Of a DNA stretch of 64,000 nucleotides, positions 8,817 to 16,490 are shown piece by piece. How positions within the stretch are numbered: the stretch's first letter is position 1; each line of letters begins with the position of its first letter. A program made the position numbers and the translations under genes. The DNA is taken from positions 1 to 64,000 of the IMG/VR virus record IMGVR_UViG_3300022223_000001; one strand, given 5' to 3'. The notes beneath the pieces were generated by a model. It did no database searches. It saw only the letters and a program-made list of their open reading frames with translations, and was not told where the DNA came from. The DNA comes from a virus.

Positions 8817-9145
8817 TGCGATTGCTCGATCTCGAACCCCAGTTCTTGGCGGTCGAAGAGCCGGGGCGCACCTACCGGCACGTCGACACGATCGAGGAGG
8901 CAGACGGCGTCCAGTTCCTCTGCCCGAAGTGCTTCAAGGCCAACGGCGGCGCTGTCGGAACGCACTCCGTCCAGTGCTGGTCGCCGAAGGTCTCGCCGAC
9001 AGAGACCCCCGGGCCCGGCCGATGGAACCTGCTCGGCACCGGGCTCCACGACCTTACCCTGCAGGCGGGAAGCTCGTCGGTCCTTCTCACCAGTGGCTGC
9101 AGGTGGCATGGCTTCGTGCGCAACGGTGAGGTGACCGGTGCTTAG
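8813..9145 (+). CDS. DUF6527 family protein
   Basis: 110 aa. Carries the family signature: FLCPKCF, NGGAVGTHSVQCW, then PGPGRW, GTGLHDLTL and GCRWHGFV. The conserved Cys and His residues suggest a metal site. DUF6527 genes are common beside phage endolysins; their role is unknown. ATGA overlap upstream and an 8-nt overlap downstream keep it in the lysis operon. Confidence 0.82.
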   Translation: MMRLLDLEPQFLAVEEPGRTYRHVDTIEEADGVQFLCPKCFKANGGAVGTHSVQCWSPKVSPTETPGPGRWNLLGTGLHDLTLQAGSSSVLLTSGCRWHGFVRNGEVTGA

Positions 9146-9326
9146 CAGCTCGCACCCTCCGCCCGGGCCCAGCAACGGCGCGGCGCAGTGCCCCGGCTGC
9201 ACGCGCCTGCTGGCGACGGTGGAACGCACATCCTGCAGCGGCAGCAAGTGCGAGGTGGAACTCTGCGCGCGGTGCGCGAAGGCGGACCCGCTGTGCCAGG
9301 GGTGTCGATTGGAGGCTTCGAGATGA
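9138..9326 (+). CDS. Small Cys-rich putative zinc-binding protein
   Basis: 62 aa, GTG start overlapping the DUF6527 gene by 8 nt. Four CxxC-like elements (CPGC, CSGSKC, CARC, CQGC) suggest binding of one or two zinc ions, in the manner of a RING or ribbon fold. No known family. Its stop overlaps the endolysin start (ATGA). Confidence 0.55.
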   Translation: MLSSSHPPPGPSNGAAQCPGCTRLLATVERTSCSGSKCEVELCARCAKADPLCQGCRLEASR

Positions 9327-9898
9327 ACATGCTGGCCAGCGAGCAACGCGAGCTGTGGAGGGCGTTCCAGGCCCGGCAAGGCATCTCCCCTGCGACCGGA
9401 CACCCCGGACCGCTGACCCTCGAAGCCGTGCTGCGCCTCGAGGGCTACGAGCCACAAGGGCCCGTGGTCGGGGAGTTCAGCTTCGGTGGACCACCGCTCC
9501 GCGCCGGCGTCGACCGCGACCCCTCGCGGCTGCTTCCGGGCTTTGCCGCTCGGGTCGAGCTGCTGTTCCAGCGCCTGCGCGCGCGCGGACTCGATCCGAT
9601 GCTCTGGGAAGCGTATCGCTCTCCGGAACGCGCCGCCGCCCTTCACGCTCGTGGGTCGGGGTCCAAGCGCTCGCTGCATTGCCTGGGCGCTGCTGTCGAT
9701 ATCGTCCACCGCGAGGACTACTGGTCGGCCCCCGGGTCCTTCTGGAAGGCCATCGGGCAGGAGGCGAGGGCTCTCGGCCTCACATGGGGAGGGCGCTGGC
9801 GCCGGCGGGACCTGCCGCATGTCCAAGCGGTCCCCGTGTGGCGGCAGCGAGGGTTTCGCGCGATGACCGACGAGCAGCGCCGAGCAAAGGTCGCGTGA
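9323..9898 (+). CDS. M15-family peptidase endolysin
   Basis: 191 aa. I chose the ATG at 9323, in the ATGA overlap, because a longer in-frame extension upstream has no protein-like character. The C-terminal half has EAYRSPERAAAL, then SLHCLGAAVDIV and DLPHVQ. These give the H-x6-D and final His zinc ligands of M15 peptidases (VanY/L-Ala-D-Glu type), which cut peptide cross-links of peptidoglycan. The N-terminal 90 residues may help bind the wall. No signal peptide is seen, so a holin is needed for export. Confidence 0.85.
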   Translation: MNMLASEQRELWRAFQARQGISPATGHPGPLTLEAVLRLEGYEPQGPVVGEFSFGGPPLRAGVDRDPSRLLPGFAARVELLFQRLRARGLDPMLWEAYRSPERAAALHARGSGSKRSLHCLGAAVDIVHREDYWSAPGSFWKAIGQEARALGLTWGGRWRRRDLPHVQAVPVWRQRGFRAMTDEQRRAKVA

Positions 9899-10050
9899 CC
9901 TGCCGCGAGCTGCGCCGCGGTGCTCACATCGCCGCCCGCCTCGGCGCCGTCCTGGCCCTCGAGGGGCTGGCGCTGGGACTGGAGTGGGCCGTCGACCAGC
10001 TGCTGCACGGCGGCCAGCGCGCGACCCGGCGTCGACCGCGTTCCATCTGA
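9895..10050 (+). CDS. Very small protein after endolysin
   Basis: 51 aa, GTG overlapping the endolysin stop (GTGA), AAAGG 5 nt upstream. The middle (IAARLGAVLALEGLALGLEWAVDQLL) is a long, mostly hydrophobic helix, and the C-terminus is basic (RRRPRS). It could be a membrane-linked lysis accessory. The coupled start is the main support. Confidence 0.42.
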   Translation: MTCRELRRGAHIAARLGAVLALEGLALGLEWAVDQLLHGGQRATRRRPRSI

Positions 10051-10206
10051 CGAGCTTTCGCTACGCCGCGCGACGACGCCCCGGCCGTCACTATGCTGCA
10101 GGTGTGACGCAAATCACGCAACGCTTGCACAGGTGACAGATCTGAGGCAATCGGCAACTATCACCGGGTCAACCGCGGCGCCATGCTGTGGGGTGGAGGT
10201 AGACCG

Positions 10207-10587
10207 ATGCGATTCATCATCCTTGCGGCCGCGCTCGCGGCCATGGCTTGCGGCGACTCAGCGGACACGGGCCCAGACGAATCTGGCGGCGATTTTTCCA
10301 GCGCGCCGGCAGATCGCGACAGCTCCACCAGGCTGCCGATGGACGCAGGCCCGGATTCAGCGATGGACTGGTTCGGCGACTCGGACTGGGAGTGCTGCTA
10401 CAGCTTCCGCTGCTCGGGCCTGTGCGACCCGGGCCAGGTGCCGACGCAGGCGCCGCACGAGCTGACCTTCTACTGCGCGCCGGACCGCGGGCAGTGCCCG
10501 GGGGAGTTCGACGGGCCACCGGATGCCGCTGTCGGTGATGCTGCGGCCGAGGACGACGCGGGCGCCGAGGACGACGCCGGCGAGTAG
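10207..10587 (+). CDS. Secreted lipoprotein, Cys- and Asp-rich
   Basis: 126 aa. GGAGGT lies 6 nt before the ATG at 10207, which I prefer over an ATG 24 nt upstream. The N-terminus is a lipoprotein signal (MRFIILAAALAAMAC-GD) with the lipid Cys at residue 15. The mature part has a Cys-rich core (CCYSF, CSGLCDPG, YCAPDRGQCPG) between acidic D/A/G/P-rich arms. A 156-nt gap before it may hold its own promoter. Such lipoproteins are typical of Myxococcota-like hosts; in a prophage it could be a lysogenic conversion gene or an outer-membrane (o-spanin-like or exclusion) protein. Confidence 0.62.
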   Translation: MRFIILAAALAAMACGDSADTGPDESGGDFSSAPADRDSSTRLPMDAGPDSAMDWFGDSDWECCYSFRCSGLCDPGQVPTQAPHELTFYCAPDRGQCPGEFDGPPDAAVGDAAAEDDAGAEDDAGE

Positions 10588-10633
10588 GTGACTCAGTCGT
10601 GTAAGTTGAGCGTGGGCAAGAGGCCGCGGCGGC

Positions 10634-10807
10634 TCATGGCCGCCCTCGCACCACGACCGTGCTGCACCCGCAGTGCTCGCAAGGCTCAACGGCTGCCACC
10701 TCGATCGCCCGGCGCCCGGAGTCCAGCAGTTGCCCCCACGCCCCCGGTGGTAGCTCCATGCGGCGGTGGCAGCGCTGGCAGCTTGCCTTCGGTTCCGAGT
10801 TTCCCAC
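10634..10807 (-). CDS. Small zinc-ribbon-like protein
   Basis: 57 aa on the minus strand, GTG start (an in-frame TAG lies just upstream, so this is the only option besides an internal ATG). Two CxxC knuckles (CQRCH at residues 10-14 and CEHCGC at 43-48) separated by 28 residues form a zinc ribbon pattern. GAGG is 10 nt upstream of the start, and the previous gene ends 14 nt away. It is the last gene of the long leftward operon. Confidence 0.5.
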   Translation of the reverse strand: MGNSEPKASCQRCHRRMELPPGAWGQLLDSGRRAIEVAAVEPCEHCGCSTVVVRGRP

Positions 10808-10821
10808 GCCGCTACTCTACC

Positions 10822-11043
10822 TCACGCCTCCCCAGCGTCCACCAGCCGCAGCAGCGCCCCGGTCTGCGAATAGACCCAGGCAGCGGCCTGGATCGCGCCG
10901 TCCTCGCTCAGCAGCACGATCAGCTCGGTGGCGCCGGCGCCGTCGCCGAGCTCGACGACCAGGCGGTCGGGCCAGGTCCAGATGGTGGGGGCGGCTGGGG
11001 CCGGGCGGGCCGAGGCGCGAGAGGGGATCGGTTCGGGGGTCAT
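10822..11043 (-). CDS. Hypothetical protein
   Basis: 73 aa. Pro/Ala-rich first 20 residues, then a compact alpha/beta part (IWTWPDRLVVELGDGAGATELIVLLSEDG, AAAWVYSQTG). No family recognised. Separated by 7 nt from the upstream membrane protein gene. Confidence 0.45.
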   Translation of the reverse strand: MTPEPIPSRASARPAPAAPTIWTWPDRLVVELGDGAGATELIVLLSEDGAIQAAAWVYSQTGALLRLVDAGEA

Positions 11044-11050
11044 GACCCTG

Positions 11051-11941
11051 TTATCGGCCAGTGGCGGGGTCAGTTTCGGTCTTTGTGCATTCCAGCTTCA
11101 TCTGCCCTCCCTCGCTCTGAATCGCAGGGGCGGCCTCCGCTGTGACCTCCCACGGAAGGAACTTCCATCCTGCAATCAGCAGCGCACCAAGGGCTATGAT
11201 GCCCAAGATCGGTGCTAGCCAAAAATCAAAGAACGAGCGTAGCTTACGGCCCGTCAGTAGGGTTCTCGCCGATGCAACCTCGGCGTTGGCGGCCTCCACC
11301 CAGACAACCAACCGGCCCTTGAGCGTGTCCAGTGCACTGTTGTCGTCGGGGGGGATGGCGTCGACGTGCACTTTGATGGCGTCGAGCTCGTCGCGCAGTG
11401 CTTTGATCACCCTTTCGTGCCTCAAGTGGTCCGAATGCCGGTAGGAGAGATAGACGCACGCGTGAAAAATGAGAAGCCCGATTCCAAACCACACCATCGG
11501 CGCCCCAGCAGTCGCTTTCGCTCCAAGCACCTCAAGTGCTTCTGGGAGCTGAAAGTGGTTGGCGAACACTAGAGCTAGAATCGATGCCGATACGAAGTTC
11601 AGGTTGCGCTTGGCTGCGCGAGTTGCGGAGTCGAGAGGATCGGCTTCTACCTCCTGGGTCAAATCTGGATCCACGGTACCGGCAGGCAGCTCGCTGCGCT
11701 GATGGGTCTCTCGCGAGTTCTTGATGACAAGCCGATCGAGTTCTTCTTGCGTCTCAACCGTTCCATGCGTGTCCTTCGTGAGCTTGAGGACAGCAGCCAG
11801 TGTCTGATCCACGTCCTTTCCGATGGATTCCGGTGCTCTGTACTCGGGGTCGGACGCTGCGCGAGCTGCATGAACCGACACCAGCAGGCGGTACGCGCAC
11901 TCGCGAAGATCCGCTGCACGGTGCCGTAGATCGTCTCCCAC
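11051..11941 (-). CDS. Membrane protein with long cytoplasmic arms, unknown
   Basis: 296 aa, GTG start. About 110 charged helical residues come first. Three membrane segments follow: about 114-133 (LNFVSASILALVFANHF), 148-168 (WFGIGLLIFHACVYLSY) and 240-262 (LAPILGIIALGALLIAGW), with a helical domain between the second and third. The pattern resembles a family of uncharacterised bacterial membrane proteins. Base composition is less GC-rich than neighbours, consistent with separate acquisition. Position at the end of the accessory operon fits a superinfection-exclusion or defence role, which is a guess. Confidence 0.6.
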   Translation of the reverse strand: MGDDLRHRAADLRECAYRLLVSVHAARAASDPEYRAPESIGKDVDQTLAAVLKLTKDTHGTVETQEELDRLVIKNSRETHQRSELPAGTVDPDLTQEVEADPLDSATRAAKRNLNFVSASILALVFANHFQLPEALEVLGAKATAGAPMVWFGIGLLIFHACVYLSYRHSDHLRHERVIKALRDELDAIKVHVDAIPPDDNSALDTLKGRLVVWVEAANAEVASARTLLTGRKLRSFFDFWLAPILGIIALGALLIAGWKFLPWEVTAEAAPAIQSEGGQMKLECTKTETDPATGR

Positions 11942-11981
11942 CCTTGAACGGTATCATGCACGCTGCCGACGCTTCGAGTCC

Positions 11982-13217
11982 CTAGCGCACCAGCAGCCCC
12001 AGTTGCACCGGCCCGTCGCCGCCATCCTCCCCAGGCCCGGCCTTCCCGGCGCGCTCGAGCGCCTTGGCGATGCGCGCCCGGGCCAGCTCGGCGTAGGTCT
12101 TGCTGATCTCGATGCCTACGAAGTCTCGGTCGTGGTGCACGGCCACGGCCCCGGTCGTCCCGCTGCCGGTGAAGGGGTCGAGAACGGTGCAGGGGACCGG
12201 CTCGCCGGCGTCGCAGCTGCATGTCGGGTCCCAGCCGGCCGTGCGCCGGACCCTCGAGACGTGGCCGTGGCTACCCTTCACCGCGAAGCTGTGGGGGTTG
12301 CCCAGCGAGGCCTTCGAGTACTCGCTGGGCTCGCGCCCGGCGGTGCGCTCGTTGAAGCTGAGCCCCTCGATGACGACGCGCCGGCGCCGTGGCGCTCCGC
12401 AGGCCGCACAGCACCCGGCCTCGGACGTCCCCGCCAGGATGCACGGCCGCGCCAGGTCCTCGGGGAACGTGGCGTAGTGGCCGCCGCGGTAGGGCTGCGT
12501 CGGGATCGTCCACACCGTGCGCTTGTTGCGGTGGGTGACCAGCTCGCGCACGGCGCGGCCGAAGCTCTCGTTCTGGCGCACTCGATCGTGGGGCGTCTTG
12601 CCGGGCGGCTGGGCCTTGCCGCCGACGCCTCCCCCGCGGGTGTGCGCGCCGCCGGTGACCGGCTCTCGGATCGCATCGGCGTCGTAGAAGTAGGTCGGCG
12701 ACGGCGCGAGCAGGAACAGGTGCTCGTGGCTCTTGGTCGGGCGGTCCTCGACTGCCTCGGGCATGCAGTTCGGCTTGGCCCAGATGATCTCCGATCGCAG
12801 CACCCAGCCATCGGCCTGCAGCGCGAATGCCAGGCGCCACGGCATTCCGATCATGTCCTTGCGCTGGAAGCCCGCGGGCGGTCCGCTCCAGCCGTTCAGC
12901 TTCGACTTGCCCTTCCAGCTGGCGTCCCCGCGCTCCTGCATGAAGCTGCCGCCGCCGCCGTTGCCGCCGGCCGCGTAGGTGTCCCCCATGTTGAGCCAGA
13001 GCGTCCCGTCGGGGCGGAGCACGCGGCGCACCTCGCGGAACACCTCGACCATCGCATGGAGGAAGGCCTCGGGCGTCTCCTCGATGCCGAGCTGGCCGTC
13101 GACGCCGTAGTCGCGCAGGCACCAGTAGGGCGGGGAGGTCACGCAGGTGTGCGCGGAGGCGGCTGGCATCTCCCGCAGCCGCTCCCGGCAGTCGCCCACG
13201 AGGACCTGGTGGGTCAC
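11982..13217 (-). CDS. Beta-class DNA methyltransferase (N4-C or N6-A)
   Basis: 411 aa. I choose the GTG at 13217, which overlaps the previous stop (GTGA); another GTG lies 9 nt upstream. The catalytic motif IV is TSPPYW near residue 35; the AdoMet motif I is DPFTGSGTT near the C-terminus, so the order is that of beta-class enzymes. TSPPYW favours N4-cytosine but N6-adenine enzymes share it. The region between holds Cys pairs (CCAACG, CSCD) and a variable target-recognition part. Last of a chain of genes joined by 4-nt overlaps. Confidence 0.85.
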   Translation of the reverse strand: MTHQVLVGDCRERLREMPAASAHTCVTSPPYWCLRDYGVDGQLGIEETPEAFLHAMVEVFREVRRVLRPDGTLWLNMGDTYAAGGNGGGGSFMQERGDASWKGKSKLNGWSGPPAGFQRKDMIGMPWRLAFALQADGWVLRSEIIWAKPNCMPEAVEDRPTKSHEHLFLLAPSPTYFYDADAIREPVTGGAHTRGGGVGGKAQPPGKTPHDRVRQNESFGRAVRELVTHRNKRTVWTIPTQPYRGGHYATFPEDLARPCILAGTSEAGCCAACGAPRRRRVVIEGLSFNERTAGREPSEYSKASLGNPHSFAVKGSHGHVSRVRRTAGWDPTCSCDAGEPVPCTVLDPFTGSGTTGAVAVHHDRDFVGIEISKTYAELARARIAKALERAGKAGPGEDGGDGPVQLGLLVR

Positions 13218-13414
13218 GGCGTCCACCTGCCCCGGCTGCCCCACTTCAGGACGATGTAGCGGATTTGCTCCCCGGTGGCATTCCGTCCGAGGTCGCGCAG
13301 CTGCAGGGCCATTGGCCGCCTCGGTGGCTTTGGTGGCTGCCAGCGCGGCGCCAGCGCGTAGACCAGCAGGCCGGCGCCGGTGATGGCGAGGGCGGCGAGC
13401 AGGGCGGCGGTCAC
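13214..13414 (-). CDS. Small single-pass membrane protein
   Basis: 66 aa, GTG start overlapping the previous stop, and its own stop overlapping the methyltransferase start (GTGA both times). One N-terminal membrane helix (TAALLAALAITGAGLLVYALA) is followed by a Pro-rich turn and a basic C-terminal tail (ALQLRDLGRNATGEQIRYIVLKWG). Unknown role. Confidence 0.5.
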   Translation of the reverse strand: MTAALLAALAITGAGLLVYALAPRWQPPKPPRRPMALQLRDLGRNATGEQIRYIVLKWGSRGRWTP

Positions 13415-13782
13415 GGGCGGCCTCCCGGCCGGTCCGGTACCACCTCGACCGACCCGTCTCTGTAGTGATAGAGCGCGACGCCGTCGGGCATGTAGCGGTT
13501 GGTGCGCATCTCGATGTCGCCGCGTAGGTGTGCCAGTCCAGGCGTGGCAGCGGGGCCGGCGACGACCGCGATCGGGCCCTTCCACTGCCGCCGCGTGATT
13601 GCCACCGGGCGGCGCATGCGTCGCAGTATTGCCTCGATATCCTTCCGTATGCTCTCGCAGCTGCCGCAGCGCTCGGGAGGGTCGAAGTCACAGGGCGCGT
13701 AGCCGAGCCGCGAGACCTTGCAGACATCCCGCACAGCCTGGTCGAGCACGGCGCGGGCGTCGTCGGTGAGGTTGAGGGTCAC
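13411..13782 (-). CDS. Hypothetical protein in methyltransferase-nuclease-helicase cluster
   Basis: 123 aa, GTG in a GTGA overlap with DUF1643. N-terminal helix (TDDARAVLDQAVRDVCKVSRL), a CDF-x6-CGSC Cys group, then a beta-rich C-terminus (PDGVALYHYRDGSVEVVPDR). The Cys may bind a metal. Family not recognised. Confidence 0.55.
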   Translation of the reverse strand: MTLNLTDDARAVLDQAVRDVCKVSRLGYAPCDFDPPERCGSCESIRKDIEAILRRMRRPVAITRRQWKGPIAVVAGPAATPGLAHLRGDIEMRTNRYMPDGVALYHYRDGSVEVVPDRPGGRP

Positions 13783-14315
13783 CGCCGCGGCCTCGCCGTA
13801 GGCACCCAGTACCTCCGCGGCTGCGTGTCCGCCGGCAGGTAGAGTGGGTGGCGGGGCGAGCGGTCCTTCGCCGTCCCGAGGCACCACAGCTGGCGCCGGC
13901 GCAGCACCCCGGCGACCGTGGCCGCGCGCTCTGCGATCAGGTCGCGCAGCGCTGCCGGGCCGTGGGAGCCCCATGCGCAGAGCACGGGCTGCGACAGCCC
14001 GCCGGCGGCCGCGATCGCGTCGTTGTTGCCCGGGCCCACCGGGTCGGTGGCGCTGAGCAGGTCCGCCGGCGAGGGGCTGCGCAGCGCGAACAGGTTGACG
14101 ACCTCGATGCCGCCGGCGCCCCAGGCCTGCGCGAATCCAATGCAGCGGCGGATCGTCGGATCGTTGTCGACGGCATCGGCGGTCGACGGGTTCAGCATCA
14201 GCCACACCACCAGCCGCCGGTCGCTCCACCGGCGCCACAGGCGGTAGCGGTACCGGCCGCAGTCGCTGATGTCGGCGCCGCGGTCGTCGGTTGCGGCGAG
14301 GGCGAGCTGGGTCAC
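13779..14315 (-). CDS. DUF1643 family protein
   Basis: 178 aa, GTG in a GTGA overlap with the helicase gene. Signatures are RYRLWRRW, WLMLNPSTADAVDNDPTIRRC, IGFAQAWG, VVNLFALRSPSPADL, and a C-terminal CLGTAKDRSPRHPLYLP, all matching DUF1643. Length is usual for the family, which is common in phages and of unknown function. It may act on nucleotides or DNA, given its steady company with DNA-modifying genes. Confidence 0.85.
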   Translation of the reverse strand: MTQLALAATDDRGADISDCGRYRYRLWRRWSDRRLVVWLMLNPSTADAVDNDPTIRRCIGFAQAWGAGGIEVVNLFALRSPSPADLLSATDPVGPGNNDAIAAAGGLSQPVLCAWGSHGPAALRDLIAERAATVAGVLRRRQLWCLGTAKDRSPRHPLYLPADTQPRRYWVPTARPRR

Positions 14316-16090
14316 GATGCGGCCCCGCTGGCTGCCACCACTTCCGCCGGCTCCTTCACCGGCTCCGGCAGCTTCTCGCCGCGCTGGAGCAGGTAGGCCT
14401 CGGCCAGGCTCTTCAGCCGATCCGTGCCGCTCTCCAGCCGCTCGAGCAGGCCGCCGTCGGGGTCGCGCACGCCCCGGGCCTGGGCCGCCTTCAGCCCCAG
14501 CATCTCGGCGACGACCGGATCCGAGCCGCTGTCGGACTGCAGGTAGTAGGCGACGACGCTGTCGCGCTGGCCGTCGCGGTGCACGCGCCCAGCGCACTGC
14601 TCGTGCACGCCTGGGCTCCAGTCGAGTTCTCCGAACACCACCGTGTTGCAGGCGCCCTGCAACCCATCGAGGCCGGCGCCGGAGCGTAGCGAGATAATCA
14701 GCACCTGGCAGTCGCCCTTCGTGAACGCATCGACTGCGTCTCGCTTCTGCTTCGGGCTCTCGCTGCCGGTGTAGAGCTGCGGCTTCAGCGCCTTGAGCTT
14801 GTCCAGCCACACCCCGTAGACCTCGCGGTGCCAGCCGAAGAGCACGACCTTGCCGGCGCCGCCCTCCACCAGCAGCCGCACGAACTCGGCGACGTAGGGG
14901 GCCTTGGCCACGCCGGTGGCCTGGCGCAGCCGCCAGTCGAGTTCGCCGGCGGCCTGGCGCTTGGTCATGCCGTCGAGGCCCTGCTGGAGCACCATGCGCG
15001 CCAGCTCGGCCACGCCGGCCGAGAGCGCCTCGAGGGCCTTCGGGTCGCTGGAGACGTGGTGCGGGACCTTGACCAACTCGGGCAGCTCGCGGCCCACGTC
15101 CTCGCGCGTGCGCCTGATCATCATACCCTGCTCGCGCAGGTAGGAGCCGAAGGCTTTGGGGTTGCTGAGCGCCGCCTTCTCGAACTCCCCGTAGCCGCCC
15201 TTGCACCACTCCGTTTGGAACTCGCTCTTGTTGCCGAGGGCGCCCGGGCGCAGCACCTGCATGATGTTCCACATCTCGCCGCCGAAGTTGTAGATGGGCG
15301 TCGCGCTCAGCCCGACGCGGACGTTGCAGCCCTCGGCGATGTGCTTGGCGGCGGCGTACTTCTTCGACGGCTCCTTGGGCTTGCCGGAGCGGCGCAGCTC
15401 CTGGCACTCGTCGAAGACCACCGAGCGTACCTTCCCGGCCAGCGTCTCGGCCCAGCCGGCCAGCTTGTGGTAGTTGCAGATCAGCACGTCGGGGAAGCGC
15501 GGCTCGATCAGGTCCATCTGGCCGGCGCGGCGTCGGCGCGGCGCTGCCACGTCGTAGGGCGTGCCCTTCTTGATCACGTGCTGTTCCAGCCCGGGCGCGA
15601 ATCGCTCGATCTCGCGCTGCCACTGGATCGGTAGGTGGGTCAGCGTCACCACCAGCGCCGGCCGGGTCGCCGGGTCGGTCAGGGCGGCGATCGCGGTGCA
15701 GGTCTTGCCCAGGCCGACGTCGTCGGCGATCAGCAGCCCAGGCGACTGCAGGGCGAGCTCGGCGCCGATGCGCTGGTACTCGCGCGGCGGCAACGCCATC
15801 TTGAACGCACGCGGCTCGATGGTGCCGGTCAGCACGCCAGCGAACCGCTCCGCCCGCCGATCGTAGGCCTCGGCGCGCTTTTGCAGGTGCTCGAGCGGGT
15901 CGACCTCGAGCGGGTAGCGCTGCATGAACCACAGCAGGTCGCGGCACACCTCGTCGGTGTTGCGCAGCTTGATGGTTCCGACCTGGCCGCGCGCCGCGCC
16001 GAAGAAGCGCTTCAGGCGCAGGATCACGTGGGGCTCGGCCTGAATGTGCCAGTTCGTCTTCTTCAAGACCGCGGTGCCGAATGTCCTCAT
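14312..16090 (-). CDS. SNF2-type DEAD/H helicase
   Basis: 592 aa. Superfamily 2 motifs in order: Q-region PPREYQRIGAEL, Walker A ADDVGLGKT (about residue 120), motif Ia TLTHLPIQW, Walker B VFDECQEL (DECQ), motif III GLSATPIYN, and motifs V/VI SLRSGAGLDGL and HEQCAGRVHRDGQ. These are hallmarks of SNF2-like DNA translocases found in phages beside a VRR-NUC-type nuclease. Separated by 1 nt from the upstream nuclease gene and overlapping DUF1643 by GTGA. Confidence 0.9.
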   Translation of the reverse strand: MRTFGTAVLKKTNWHIQAEPHVILRLKRFFGAARGQVGTIKLRNTDEVCRDLLWFMQRYPLEVDPLEHLQKRAEAYDRRAERFAGVLTGTIEPRAFKMALPPREYQRIGAELALQSPGLLIADDVGLGKTCTAIAALTDPATRPALVVTLTHLPIQWQREIERFAPGLEQHVIKKGTPYDVAAPRRRRAGQMDLIEPRFPDVLICNYHKLAGWAETLAGKVRSVVFDECQELRRSGKPKEPSKKYAAAKHIAEGCNVRVGLSATPIYNFGGEMWNIMQVLRPGALGNKSEFQTEWCKGGYGEFEKAALSNPKAFGSYLREQGMMIRRTREDVGRELPELVKVPHHVSSDPKALEALSAGVAELARMVLQQGLDGMTKRQAAGELDWRLRQATGVAKAPYVAEFVRLLVEGGAGKVVLFGWHREVYGVWLDKLKALKPQLYTGSESPKQKRDAVDAFTKGDCQVLIISLRSGAGLDGLQGACNTVVFGELDWSPGVHEQCAGRVHRDGQRDSVVAYYLQSDSGSDPVVAEMLGLKAAQARGVRDPDGGLLERLESGTDRLKSLAEAYLLQRGEKLPEPVKEPAEVVAASGAAS

Positions 16091-16091
16091 G

Positions 16092-16490
16092 TCATGTGGT
16101 CTCCAGGGTGACGACGTGCAGCGGCTTGCCGCCGAGCTCGTCGGGTAGGGTGGCGTGCCGCGCCACGATGGTGGCCAGCACCAGAGACTCGACGCGCTCG
16201 GACGCGGCGTAGCGGCTGAGCTGGCGCAGCACGGCGGTCGGCGGGCCGGCCAGCTTCACCTCGATGCCCACGCCGCCGACCAGGAAGTCGATGCGGTCGC
16301 CCGGCGCCAGGGAGACCTCGCGCTCGAAGTCGATGCCGTCGCGGCGCAGGGCCTCGGCGATGGCCTCCTGCAACTCGGCCTCGTCGTGGCAGAGGAAGCG
16401 GTAGCAGGTGAGGGTGCCCAGCACGGCAGTTGTCGCGCGGCTGTTCGATGCGGCGGGGCCGCCGGGTAACAGGTGTCGAACGGGGGTCAT
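16092..16490 (-). CDS. PD-(D/E)XK nuclease-like protein (VRR-NUC type)
   Basis: 132 aa, ATG in an ATGA overlap with the C5 methyltransferase. The core is EAELQEAIAEALRRDGI, FEREVSL, then DRIDFLVGGVGIEVKL and LRQLSRYA. The D-x(n)-E-V-K motif with preceding Glu is a PD-(D/E)XK nuclease centre; the fold resembles Holliday junction/VRR-NUC enzymes. Pairing with the SNF2 helicase is a common phage arrangement. Pairing with a C5 methyltransferase also allows a restriction role. Confidence 0.72.
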   Translation of the reverse strand: MTPVRHLLPGGPAASNSRATTAVLGTLTCYRFLCHDEAELQEAIAEALRRDGIDFEREVSLAPGDRIDFLVGGVGIEVKLAGPPTAVLRQLSRYAASERVESLVLATIVARHATLPDELGGKPLHVVTLETT

